Shown: positions 7,232-14,541, numbered from the stretch's first letter. The stretch is DNA of 14,541 bases from Pseudomonadota bacterium (GCA_016198545.1 JACQIJ010000176.1:1-14541), one strand, 5' to 3'. Program-made: numbers and translations. Notes: generated by a model from the sequence alone, not told the origin.

Positions 7232-7417
7232 TCACCGGGGCAGGTTCACAGAAGGCATTGGAAAACGGAGCAAGCCGCCTTCGTTCGTAACAGGTCCGCG
7301 TTCCATCGGAAAGCAGCAAAGGCGCACGTCATCCCTGCCGATAACTTCGCAGGAACGGCATTCCCCGCCGGTTTGTTCGTTCCGGCCTTTGTCCATTTGA
7401 TCTTTCAGCGAATCCAT
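7232..7417 (-). CDS. Small cysteine-containing protein downstream of htpG
   Basis: This 61-residue protein is not recognised. It starts MDSLKDQMDKGRNEQTGGE and contains CRSC, then RLCCFPMERG, so four cysteines sit in about 18 residues in a zinc-finger-like or redox-like spacing. The C-terminus is Pro-rich (LRFPMPSVNLPR). The ATG at 7417 is chosen for the strong ribosome binding site AAAGGAGAGGTC directly before it. The frame is open to 7465 with an ATG there that would add 16 residues, but that start has no binding site. It lies 72 bases after the htpG stop on the same strand and may be cotranscribed. It converges with the kinase gene, leaving a three-base gap. Size, ribosome binding site and cysteine pattern support a real gene; function is unknown. 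Confidence 0.6.
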   Translation of the reverse strand: MDSLKDQMDKGRNEQTGGECRSCEVIGRDDVRLCCFPMERGPVTNEGGLLRFPMPSVNLPR

Positions 7418-7489
7418 GACCTCTCCTTTGCCCGGATGCATCCAATCCTTAATCCAAGAGACCATAGTTAAGCGCGCGGTACGACAGTG

Positions 7490-9385
7490 TCAAGCCGCCA
7501 GCCCGCGCTCCATGAAAACCGCCATGCGCCGCGCAAAAGCCGCAGGGTCCGGCACGGGCTCTCCCTGAATGATGCGGGCCTGATCCAGCAGCAAATGGGC
7601 GGCATCGGACATCGTCCCGCCCCCCGCCCCGGATTCCGCCAGCGCCGAAAGACGTTCGATCAGCGGGTGGAACGGGTTGATTTCAAGTATGCGCTTTGAG
7701 TTCGCCTCGTATTTCTGGTGCAGGCGCAAAACGCGCTCCATGCGCAGATCGACCTGGTTCTCAGCGGCAATCAGACAGACGGGGGAATCGGTCAGGCGCG
7801 TCGTGGTGCGCACATCGCTGACCTCGTCTTTCAGTTCGTCCTTTATAATCGCAAGAAGACGGTCTGCGCTTTTTGAGACTCCCTCATTTTTCTTCGCCCC
7901 TTGCAGATCATGACTCTCCACGGCAAACCGGGAGAGGTCTATATCCCCGCGCGTAACCGACTTGAAAGCCTTGCCCTTGTAATCCTGTACGCTTTGCAGC
8001 CAGAAATCGTCGATCGTGTCCGTGAAGAACAGCACCTCCAGCCCCCGCGCGCGGAAGCCTTCTGTCTGCGGGCTGTTTCTCAGCGTATCGATGTTTTCGC
8101 CGCTGATATAATAGATATGATCCTGCCCGTCTTTCATTCGGGATACGTAGTCCGCAAGGGATGTCAGCATGCCTTCCTGATGCGCGGAATAAAACCGCGC
8201 AACCTGCAGAAGGTCGTCGCGGTGTTCGGCCGCGTCGTAAAGCCCCTCCTTCAATACGGCCCCGAACTGCCCCCAGAAAGCCGTATACCCGTCACGATCC
8301 TCTTGCGAGAATTTATCCAGTTCCGACAGGACGCGCTTGGCTACTCCCGATCGTATTCTTGCAATGACGGGGTTGAGTTGCAGCATCTCGCGGCTGATGT
8401 TCAGGGGCAGGTCTTCGCTGTCGATGACGCCGCGCATGAACCGCAGCCACGGATACATCAAGCCTTCGCAGTTATCCGTTATGAACACGCGCTTCACATA
8501 CAGCCGCACGGCATGGCGGCGCGTTGGATCGTACATGTCCCACGGCCGCAGCGTGGGAATGAAAAGAAGCCCGGTATACTCAATCTTCCCCTCGGCCTTC
8601 CAGTGCAGCGTCTTCATCGGCGCATCCATGCCGTGCGCGGATTGCTGGTAGAACGCCCTGTATTCGCCCTCCGTGATTTCGCTTTTCGGGCGCGTCCACA
8701 AGGCGGCGGCGCGGTTCACAGGGTCTTTTCCTCCGCCGAGATAAATCGGAAACCCTATATGATCCGACCATGTCAGAACGATCTTTTTCAGGACCTCTTC
8801 GATTAAATATTCGCTGCCGGAATCGCTTATATGCAGGATAACGGCCGTGCCGCGCCCCGCCGGAATCGCGCCCGCTTCGTCCTTCGTTGCCTCACGCACG
8901 GAAAAACCGGTTTTTCCATCCGACTCCCAGCGCCATACCTGCGCCTCCCCCGCCTTCCGCGAGATGACCTCTATTTTGTCCGCAACCATGAACCCCGCGT
9001 AAAACCCGACGCCAAACTGGCCGATCAGGCTCATCTTTTCCTTGTCATTGCCCGCCGCGCGCAAATGTTCGGCCACGGCCGCCGTGCCGGAGCGCGCAAT
9101 CGTGCCCAGATTTTCAACCAGTTCCGCCTTGTTCATGCCGATGCCGTTATCGAGCGCCGTGACCGTGCGCGCGGCCGTATTCGTGGAAATCCTTATTCCC
9201 AGATCCGCCCCCCCCTTAAGCAGGGCGGGGTTGCGGATAGACTCATAGCGCAGGCGGTCGCACGCATCCGCCGCGTTGGAAATAAGTTCGCGCAGAAAAA
9301 CATCGCGGTTGGAATACAAAGCATGCGCGACGATGTCCAGCAAACGGGATACGTCCGCGCCAAAAGAAAGTTTTTCTTCCGTCAT
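7490..9385 (-). CDS. htpG: Molecular chaperone HtpG (Hsp90)
   Basis: HtpG is the bacterial Hsp90, a cytosolic ATP-dependent dimeric chaperone. The protein has 631 residues, close to the 624 of E. coli. The N-terminal GHKL ATPase domain shows ELISNAADACDRL with E33 and N37, then LDNGIGM with the adenine-contact aspartate near 79, and IGQFGVGFYAGFMVAD. The middle domain carries LPLNISREMLQ with the catalytic-loop arginine. A C-terminal dimerisation domain follows and, as in bacteria, there is no MEEVD tail. Two ATGs six bases apart are possible; 9385 is preferred because GGGGG stands eight bases upstream. The gene begins 25 bases after the stop of a secreted protein gene and probably shares its transcript. 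No sigma-32-like promoter was recognised in the short gap. Confidence 0.97.
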   Translation of the reverse strand: MTEEKLSFGADVSRLLDIVAHALYSNRDVFLRELISNAADACDRLRYESIRNPALLKGGADLGIRISTNTAARTVTALDNGIGMNKAELVENLGTIARSGTAAVAEHLRAAGNDKEKMSLIGQFGVGFYAGFMVADKIEVISRKAGEAQVWRWESDGKTGFSVREATKDEAGAIPAGRGTAVILHISDSGSEYLIEEVLKKIVLTWSDHIGFPIYLGGGKDPVNRAAALWTRPKSEITEGEYRAFYQQSAHGMDAPMKTLHWKAEGKIEYTGLLFIPTLRPWDMYDPTRRHAVRLYVKRVFITDNCEGLMYPWLRFMRGVIDSEDLPLNISREMLQLNPVIARIRSGVAKRVLSELDKFSQEDRDGYTAFWGQFGAVLKEGLYDAAEHRDDLLQVARFYSAHQEGMLTSLADYVSRMKDGQDHIYYISGENIDTLRNSPQTEGFRARGLEVLFFTDTIDDFWLQSVQDYKGKAFKSVTRGDIDLSRFAVESHDLQGAKKNEGVSKSADRLLAIIKDELKDEVSDVRTTTRLTDSPVCLIAAENQVDLRMERVLRLHQKYEANSKRILEINPFHPLIERLSALAESGAGGGTMSDAAHLLLDQARIIQGEPVPDPAAFARRMAVFMERGLAA

Positions 9386-9410
9386 CACCATCACCCCCGC
9401 ATTTGAAAAT

Positions 9411-10982
9411 TTATTTCTTCGCGCCTTCGCCGTCCTTCGGCAACAGGGCATTTATATCCGCCCCGTTCAGAAGCGTCTGCCCCTGCGCGTTCATTTCAAA
9501 GTCGTACGTGCGGACAGGCTTGCCTTCCGCATTCTTCCCCTGCTGCCCGATCATCTGCATGACTGCCAGCATGGATACCGTTTTCTGCAGCTTCTCTTTT
9601 TCCTCCGGCAACAATTTGGCGTCCTGCAGCTTTTCATTCATCAGAGCCGCCAGGGTTTCAAGACCTTCCATTTCAATGCGCCCCTTGCCCGTCGCGCCGT
9701 TGACGGCCCTGATGTCTGCCGTAACCGTTCCATTGGCCAAAATGCTGTAATGGTCGTTCGCCGCCATCGTATCTTTCAAAACAACCTGCGTCCCGGCCTG
9801 GCTGAGGATTTGGGGCATGGTCATCAGCGCCTGTATCGCCGCCATCCTGGCTAGCGCGGGCGTCTGCGCCGCGGATTCCAGCGATGCCTGACCGGTATTG
9901 GCTATCTCGGCGAACGGCACGCCGGTGACGCTGATATTCACCGTCGCGCGCGTCGGCGCAGTTTTGTCGAAGTCGGCGGGCGGCGGCGTCAGAGAAAGCC
10001 CGCCATATCCGAAATTGACATGAAGCGTCACGCTGTTGTCACGAAACCCGCGCATGCCAAGGCCGAATGCGCCTTGCGCCAGCTTAAACTTCCCTTCCGG
10101 CGATCCGGGGATGGGCGGGCGCGTCATGTCTACGTCCGTTACCTTCGTATCCATTTTAAAGCCGTCCCATGCACCCGACACAAAATCCGTAACAAGCTTA
10201 TAGAGAGCCTTCGCATGCGGCGCGCTGGCGCTGGCCTCCCCGGCTTCATAGCTTTCGCCCAGCGCCCGCAGGCTTTCGCGGTACGCGGCCGCCCTGTCGA
10301 TGGAATATCCAAAAATATCGGTTACGGCCTCAACCTTTCCAATGCGCGCCTCGCCGCCATCGAGGAGCTTCACATACATCCCGGTCAGCGAGAAATTCGT
10401 CGGCCCGGACAAAAGGCCGTTGCCACTATCCGCCAGATCGGACACGACTGTCATGTCGGGAACAACTGCGTCAAATCCCTTATCCATCCGCGCGCGGATG
10501 GCGATATCCTGATAGCCGGCTTTCAGATTGACGAAATTGTCGAGCTTTTCATGCCAGATTCCCGAAAAATGCTGCCTGCCGATCTTGATGGAAACCAGTT
10601 CCTCTCCCTTCGGGCCGTAATGAACAATCGGACTGGGGACGGCCAGGGTCATTTTCCACTGGCCCGGGGCATCGGCAGGAATGGCATTTATGGCGATGAT
10701 TCCTATTTCAGTGCGGGATCCGTCCGGCGTCACCGATGTCAGATACGGTAGCGTAACGGCATAATAACTTCCGGACGGCTCAACCATGATATCGCCGTCC
10801 ATCTTCAGTCCCGCTTTGCCTTTGTCCAGATCGGCCTTCGATCCCTCCAGCATCCCCTCAAACATCGATTTGAGCTTCGCCGCGCCTTGTTCATCAATAG
10901 CGGCCTGTACCGGAGAAACGGCGAAAAAGAGACAAAACAGCGTTATTATGATAATACGTACGTCGGAAATCATGCCGGACAT
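9411..10982 (-). CDS. Secreted protein of unknown function, possibly DUF945/DUF2125-like
   Basis: This 523-residue protein has a classical signal peptide: a short N-terminus with VR, a core IIIITLFCLFFAVSP, and cleavage after VQA near residue 27. The mature part is free of membrane helices and has repeated beta-rich stretches, such as GSYYAVTLPYLTSVTPDGSR and later ANDHYSILANGTVTADI, ending in an Ala/Lys-rich part with TYDFEMNAQGQTLLNGADI. The general layout recalls the periplasmic DUF945 (YdgA) and DUF2125 proteins and AsmA-like ends, but I cannot fix the family. The frame is open to 11231, but that extension has no signal-like start and overlaps the divergent gene. ATGs at 10982 and 10973 are both possible and neither has a clear ribosome binding site. 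It is followed 25 bases later by htpG. Confidence 0.75.
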   Translation of the reverse strand: MSGMISDVRIIIITLFCLFFAVSPVQAAIDEQGAAKLKSMFEGMLEGSKADLDKGKAGLKMDGDIMVEPSGSYYAVTLPYLTSVTPDGSRTEIGIIAINAIPADAPGQWKMTLAVPSPIVHYGPKGEELVSIKIGRQHFSGIWHEKLDNFVNLKAGYQDIAIRARMDKGFDAVVPDMTVVSDLADSGNGLLSGPTNFSLTGMYVKLLDGGEARIGKVEAVTDIFGYSIDRAAAYRESLRALGESYEAGEASASAPHAKALYKLVTDFVSGAWDGFKMDTKVTDVDMTRPPIPGSPEGKFKLAQGAFGLGMRGFRDNSVTLHVNFGYGGLSLTPPPADFDKTAPTRATVNISVTGVPFAEIANTGQASLESAAQTPALARMAAIQALMTMPQILSQAGTQVVLKDTMAANDHYSILANGTVTADIRAVNGATGKGRIEMEGLETLAALMNEKLQDAKLLPEEKEKLQKTVSMLAVMQMIGQQGKNAEGKPVRTYDFEMNAQGQTLLNGADINALLPKDGEGAKK

Positions 10983-11073
10983 TAACAAAAAATGAGTCCC
11001 GCTGCAACGAAAGCCGCTTGCCCGCCGCCCCCACAGCGTGTATCCCTTTGGACGTAAAGCGACAACGGAATCC
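10983..11073. other. Divergent intergenic region
   Basis: This 91-base gap separates the secreted-protein gene (minus) from the helicase C-terminal gene (plus). It should contain promoters in both directions. I see no clear boxes or palindromes, and no remnant of a helicase core on the plus strand. Confidence 0.35.
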
Positions 11074-12309
11074 ATGCAAAGCGTAGAAACAAAACAAATA
11101 AGGCTGGACGACCTCGGGCAGGTACTGTTCCAGATCGATCCGACGAATCCCCTGCCGGGGCAACCCGTAGCGCGCCTTAAAAAAGGCGCAGCCCTGCTCG
11201 ATCCCGACATCGAAGTCGTTATCGACGGCATAGGGGATGAGGGCGCTCAGAAAATGCGCGCCTGGCTGAAGCAGCATATATTCACTGTACTCGAAGGCCT
11301 GATGCCCCTGAGCGCGGATACCGTGTCCGAAGGCCCCGCGCGCGACATTGCCCGCAAAATTCATGACGGACTGGGAGTCCTGCCGCGAGCGAATATCGAG
11401 GAAGACCTCGCCAGGCTCGATGACGCCGCGAAAGAGACCATGCGATCATTCAAACTGCGCATGGGCCCGATGCTGGTTTTCATACCCGCGCTGAACAGGC
11501 CGGCGGCCATACGCCTGCGTGCGCTGCTCTGGTCGCTGTGGCACGATCTCCCGCTGCCTGCGCCCGTTCCCCACGACGGCGCGACCTCGCTGGCCGTCGC
11601 GGACACGGCCGCGGACCCCCTGTATTACCGATCCATCGGCTATCCTTTGTACGGCGGACGCGCCATCCGCGTGGACATGCTGGACCGCCTTATCTGCGCC
11701 ATATATGACGGCGCAAAAAACAGCCGCTTCAAGGCCGAGCACAAGATGGCCGAGTGGCTGGGTTGCAAGATACCCGACCTCTACACCGTCATCGAGGCGA
11801 TGGGCCACAAGAAAATCCGCGACCCGGCGGACGAGATAAAGCCGGAAGAACAAAAAGAAAAAGATCCGGCCACAGGGCAAAAACCCGCCGAAGAAAAGCA
11901 GGAAACGGAAACGCAGTCCGGCGAAGCGGTAAAACCGGAAGCGCAGGAAGCCGGGATACCGGAACAGAAAGAACAGAAAAGGCCGGAACTGGCAACCTTT
12001 GCGCTCAAACGCGGGCGCGCCTATGAATCGGCCCCGGCCAAGCGCGGAAAAAAAGAACCGCCAAAACCTGTCCTTCTGACCGAAGAGGAAAAGGCCGAGC
12101 GTGAAAAAGCGCGGCAGGAACGGGCCCAGCGGAAAGACAGGAAGGACGGCGGCGACCGTCCGCGCGGCGGCCCGCGCAAGGAAAGAAAATTCGACAAGGG
12201 CCGGGACGACAGGCCGGACCGCGTCATTTCTGCCAGGGCGCAGGCTGGCGAATCCCCGTTCGCGATTCTTCAGAGCCTGAAGGCGAAAGCCGGGGATGGA
12301 AAAAATTAA
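11074..12309 (+). CDS. Free-standing C-terminal region of a SUV3-like RNA helicase family protein
   Basis: The 411-residue product matches the part that follows the helicase core in the roughly 1000-residue SUV3-like helicases of alphaproteobacteria. Recognisable blocks are GQPVARLKKG (about 28-37), MGPMLVFIPALNRPAAIRLR with ALLWSLW (about 130-156), YYRSIGYPLYGGRAIRVDML and its helix, then KMAEWLGC and TVIEAMGHKKIRDP ending near 250. A low-complexity Glu/Lys tail follows, then an Arg/Gly/Asp-rich segment (DRPRGGPRKERK) and the family's closing motif SPFAILQSLK at about 394. No Walker A, DEAD/DEIH or helicase motif VI is present, and upstream DNA is a divergent gene. It may bind RNA or partner with a helicase encoded elsewhere. 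The ATG at 11074 is preferred; a GTG at 11038 is possible. The ribosome binding site is weak. Confidence 0.82.
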   Translation: MQSVETKQIRLDDLGQVLFQIDPTNPLPGQPVARLKKGAALLDPDIEVVIDGIGDEGAQKMRAWLKQHIFTVLEGLMPLSADTVSEGPARDIARKIHDGLGVLPRANIEEDLARLDDAAKETMRSFKLRMGPMLVFIPALNRPAAIRLRALLWSLWHDLPLPAPVPHDGATSLAVADTAADPLYYRSIGYPLYGGRAIRVDMLDRLICAIYDGAKNSRFKAEHKMAEWLGCKIPDLYTVIEAMGHKKIRDPADEIKPEEQKEKDPATGQKPAEEKQETETQSGEAVKPEAQEAGIPEQKEQKRPELATFALKRGRAYESAPAKRGKKEPPKPVLLTEEEKAEREKARQERAQRKDRKDGGDRPRGGPRKERKFDKGRDDRPDRVISARAQAGESPFAILQSLKAKAGDGKN

Positions 12310-12321
12310 GGCAGATCCGCC

Positions 12322-12684
12322 ATGCGTTTTTTTGTAGCCCTTCTCGCGCTATCAGCCCTTTTATCCGCCGCCCCTGCGCGCGCCACGCGGTTTTCGGGCA
12401 TATATCTCTACCAGCTTTGCGACATGGACGAACAGGGAAAGGAAAAAATGGCGGGCGGGCATACGGCCTGCCAGGCCTATATTGCGGGCGTCATCGACTA
12501 TCACGCCGTATTGCAATCCATGAAAATCGCGCCGCGGGTCGATATCTGCATCCCGCGCGAGGTCACCAGCGCACAGCTGCACGCCACCGTCCTGAAATAT
12601 CTTCAGAAGAATCATCAGCACGACGACTTCACCGCCGCCCCCGCCGTAACGATGGCGCTGTATGAGGTTTATCCGTGCAAATAA
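12322..12684 (+). CDS. Secreted Rap1a/Tai-like immunity-type protein
   Basis: This 120-residue protein has a signal peptide (MRFFVALLALSALLSAAPARA, cleavage near 21) and the compact four-cysteine pattern of the Rap1a family. C33 is in LYQLC, C50 is in HTACQAYIAGVIDY, C76 is in DICIPREV, and C119 is in EVYPC, consistent with two disulfides in the periplasm. Rap1a proteins were first described as periplasmic immunity proteins against type VI secretion amidase effectors, but many family members sit alone, as here. No effector or secretion gene is in the window, so an immunity role is not shown. The gene starts 12 bases after the helicase C-terminal gene and is likely cotranscribed. Its TAA abuts the TGA of the convergent permease gene with no base between. 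Confidence 0.85.
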   Translation: MRFFVALLALSALLSAAPARATRFSGIYLYQLCDMDEQGKEKMAGGHTACQAYIAGVIDYHAVLQSMKIAPRVDICIPREVTSAQLHATVLKYLQKNHQHDDFTAAPAVTMALYEVYPCK

Positions 12685-13752
12685 TCAGCCGTAAAGATTC
12701 ATAACCCACCCCAGCAGCAACACCTGCGGGATGGTCAGAAGCGGCAGGAACAAAGCGGATTTCCAGCTTCCGGCAGTCTGGCGCAACACAAGAATTTCCG
12801 TGTAATCGGTCGCCACGCCCGCCATCAGGAAGGCGAAGCCGTTGCCCGGCGCGGCGGCGCGGTTGACCAGCTCCGCGCCAATGGGGGCCGACCCTTCCGA
12901 ACAAACTTCGATAATCGTCGTCGCCGCAAGCGTGAACAAAAGGCCGAGCGCCGTCGGGCCGAAATACTGGACCAGCGTGTCCGTTTCAACGAATGCGCGG
13001 ATCAGAGCGGCAAGAACGGTCCCGAAAAACAGCCAGCGCATCACCATGCGCCCTTCACTCAGCCCGTCTTTTAGCACAGAGATAAAAAAGCGCGGCGTCG
13101 GCCTGAAGCCTTTCAGGCGCGCTTTTATATCGACGCGCATATCGAACCCGTCCGGAATACCCGCGGCCTTGTTCGGATTGCCTGCCAGAACGCCGCGCTT
13201 CGTCAGTATCATGTACAGATAGCCCGTCGCCACGGCGATAACGGCGGAGCCGACGATAAACACAAGCGTCCATTTCAGCCCGATCAGGGCTATCAGAATA
13301 AGCGTAAGGGACAGGGAATTCCAGGGACTTGCGATGAGGAACGTAATAACCTGCGCCAACGATGCGCCGCGCTCATACAGTTTTGCGCCAACCATCAAAA
13401 TCCCGTGAGAGCATAAATCGAGCAATACGCCCGCCGCCGCCGCGCGCAACAGGCCGCCGAACGTGTCCCCGCGGCCCAGAATTTTCGTGAAATACTCACG
13501 CGGCGCTTTCTGCATCAGCCCGACCGCAATTACGCCCAGAACGATGCCCCACCACATGGCCTTGAGAAGTTCCGCGACGGCCATGCCGAAACGATCGAGC
13601 GAATCCACGCCCGTATGCGCCGCATGCGCCGCCAGCCCGGCGGCAATGACGGCCAGCGACCCCCACAGCAGGTAATCGAATTTCCGCTTCCCCGGCGCGC
13701 AATGCCCGTGCGGTGAAGGTGCTTCCTTCTTCTCATGATGACAGCATTCCAT
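12685..13752 (-). CDS. ArsP_1/DUF318-type permease with Cys/His-rich N-terminus
   Basis: This 355-residue inner-membrane protein belongs to the predicted-permease family (ArsP_1, formerly DUF318), whose members export metals or metalloids. The first 18 residues are MECCHHEKKEAPSPHGHC, a probable metal-binding tip. About eight hydrophobic segments follow. Two related blocks stand out: DLCSHG around C114 with GAKLYERGAS and FLIASPWNS, and EVCSEG around C284 with GAELVNRAAAP and FLMAGVATD. They look like an internal duplication, each with a CSxG turn in the membrane. A charged loop of about 40 residues (near 184-225) lies between the halves. The start at 13752 preserves the Cys/His tip but has no good ribosome binding site. 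The substrate is not determined. It lies downstream of the peroxiredoxin gene, behind its terminator, so it has its own promoter. Confidence 0.88.
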   Translation of the reverse strand: MECCHHEKKEAPSPHGHCAPGKRKFDYLLWGSLAVIAAGLAAHAAHTGVDSLDRFGMAVAELLKAMWWGIVLGVIAVGLMQKAPREYFTKILGRGDTFGGLLRAAAAGVLLDLCSHGILMVGAKLYERGASLAQVITFLIASPWNSLSLTLILIALIGLKWTLVFIVGSAVIAVATGYLYMILTKRGVLAGNPNKAAGIPDGFDMRVDIKARLKGFRPTPRFFISVLKDGLSEGRMVMRWLFFGTVLAALIRAFVETDTLVQYFGPTALGLLFTLAATTIIEVCSEGSAPIGAELVNRAAAPGNGFAFLMAGVATDYTEILVLRQTAGSWKSALFLPLLTIPQVLLLGWVMNLYG

Positions 13753-13790
13753 ACGACTAAAATATAGGAAGAAACGTAAAAGGAAAGCCG

Positions 13791-13828
13791 CAAAAGAAAC
13801 GCCATCCCCGCCTTAAACGGGGATGGCG
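13791..13828 (-). terminator. Rho-independent terminator of the peroxiredoxin gene
   Basis: Read on the minus strand, CGCCATCCCCG pairs perfectly with CGGGGATGGCG around a seven-base TTTAAGG loop (stem arms 13828-13818 and 13810-13800). TTTCTTTTG follows. It begins 18 bases after the peroxiredoxin stop and separates that gene from the permease downstream. Confidence 0.92.
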
Positions 13829-13846
13829 CGTCATTCCCGTTGAAAA

Positions 13847-14527
13847 TCAGGCCGCCTTCGGCTTTTTACCGCTGCCGCTGCTTTTCTTGCTGCCGCCTAC
13901 GGGATCCTTCGCGTAGCGTAGGTAGGAATTGACGCTCCGGTATCCTTCCGGAAACAGTTTCTTGGCCTCCGCGTCGGAAACCGACGGAATGATGAGAACC
14001 TCCTGCCCCGGTTGCCAGTTGGCAGGCGTCGCCACTTTATGCTCCGCCGTGCGTTGCAGGGATTCGATCACGCGCAGAACTTCATCGAAACTGCGGCCCG
14101 TAGCCATCGGGTACGTCATCATCAGCTTTATTTTCCTGTCCGGCCCGATGACGAACAGGGAGCGCACGGCATGCGCCCCGTCCATTTTCGGATGAATCAT
14201 GCCGTACAGCTTTGCGACTTCATGGCTTCTGTCGGAAATGACCGGAAAGGAAATCGCGCAGGATTGCGATTTCTCAATATCCCTGTTCCAGCCCTTATGG
14301 TCCTCGACGCTGTCGAACGACAGGCCGATGAGTTTGACATTCAGTTTTTTGAATGCCGGCGCAAGCTTCGCCGCTGCGCCCATTTCCGTCGTGCAGACGG
14401 GCGTGTAATCTTTCGGATGCGAAAAAAGAATTGCCCAGCCGCTTCCGATCCAGTCATGGAACGAAACGGAGCCTTCCGTCGTTTCAGCTTTAAAATCAGG
14501 CGCAATATCTCCCAGACACAATGTCAT
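13847..14527 (-). CDS. 1-Cys peroxiredoxin (Prx6 type)
   Basis: This 226-residue cytoplasmic enzyme reduces peroxides through a single peroxidatic cysteine. The active site is visible as SHPKDYTPVCTTE with H37, P38, T42 and C45, and the conserved arginine is R122 in HAVRSLF. The second cysteine, C90, stands where human Prx6 has its non-catalytic C91, and the C-terminal Prx domain (PANWQPGQEVLIIPSV, then LFPEGYRSVNSYLRY) is of the 1-Cys Prx6 kind. The last 20 residues form a Lys/Ser/Gly-rich tail beyond the family domain. The ATG at 14527 has AGGAG seven bases upstream, at the window edge. The gene ends in a strong terminator. The physiological reductant cannot be told from the sequence. Confidence 0.95.
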   Translation of the reverse strand: MTLCLGDIAPDFKAETTEGSVSFHDWIGSGWAILFSHPKDYTPVCTTEMGAAAKLAPAFKKLNVKLIGLSFDSVEDHKGWNRDIEKSQSCAISFPVISDRSHEVAKLYGMIHPKMDGAHAVRSLFVIGPDRKIKLMMTYPMATGRSFDEVLRVIESLQRTAEHKVATPANWQPGQEVLIIPSVSDAEAKKLFPEGYRSVNSYLRYAKDPVGGSKKSSGSGKKPKAA

Positions 14528-14541
14528 GTGTTTTCTCCTCA

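Noticed and set aside
7901..9406. Plus-strand open frames of about 300 and 190 residues opposite htpG
   Set aside because: They are Arg/Pro-rich shadows of the strongly conserved Hsp90 gene, without ribosome binding sites or domains.
10020..10751. Plus-strand frame of 243 residues opposite the secreted-protein gene
   Set aside because: There is no signal, domain or ribosome binding site, and the composition is typical of an antisense frame. The minus-strand frame has a clear signal peptide.
1..14541. Defence island, CRISPR array, prophage or transposon
   Set aside because: No repeats with regular spacing, no integrase, transposase, nuclease or restriction genes, and no tRNA-flanked border were seen. 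Gene content is housekeeping and stress related.

Overview
The window reads as ordinary chromosomal DNA of an alphaproteobacterium. I base this on a C4-pathway 5-aminolevulinate synthase of the alphaproteobacterial type, the C-terminal region of the SUV3-like helicase family common in that class, a TetR protein with a COQ9-like ligand half, and a PfkB kinase of the alphaproteobacterial adenosine-kinase type. The order or family cannot be fixed from the sequence. I see no tRNA, rRNA, insertion sequence, integrase, CRISPR array or phage gene. No gap without a gene exceeds about 190 bases.

Left part (1-2195): the 5' part of a ribokinase gene runs leftward off the window and is divergent from hemA. 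A small membrane-anchored protein of unknown function overlaps the hemA 3' end by 26 bases. A strong hairpin lies inside the 3' end of this small gene, where transcription converges with the next block.

Second block (2196-6154, all minus strand): in transcription order, a TetR/COQ9-like regulator and a four-helix membrane protein spaced like an operon; a secreted DUF3365 (Tll0287-like) c-type heme protein with its own rho-independent terminator; and a methyl-accepting chemotaxis protein with a periplasmic sensor domain. The heme protein and the chemoreceptor are separate transcription units but neighbours, which may hint at redox or ligand sensing.

Third block (6224-11231): a PfkB-family (adenosine kinase-like) gene on the plus strand faces a minus-strand group. 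In transcription order that group is a secreted protein of about 520 residues (unassigned, possibly DUF945/DUF2125-like), htpG (Hsp90) 25 bases later, and a 61-residue cysteine-containing protein with a strong ribosome binding site.

Right part (11074-14541): a free-standing SUV3-like helicase C-terminal region, lacking any helicase core, and a secreted Rap1a-like protein are on the plus strand. They converge, with abutting stop codons, on a Cys/His-tipped permease of the ArsP_1/DUF318 type. Upstream of the permease is a 1-Cys (Prx6-type) peroxiredoxin with a clear terminator.

The mix is housekeeping and stress related: heme synthesis, nucleoside and sugar kinases, a chaperone, peroxide defence, probable metal or metalloid export, and chemotaxis. 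I did not find a convincing new multi-gene system. The points most worth a second look are the helicase C-terminal region encoded without its helicase, the heme protein/chemoreceptor pair, the orphan Rap1a-like gene and the small cysteine protein behind htpG.
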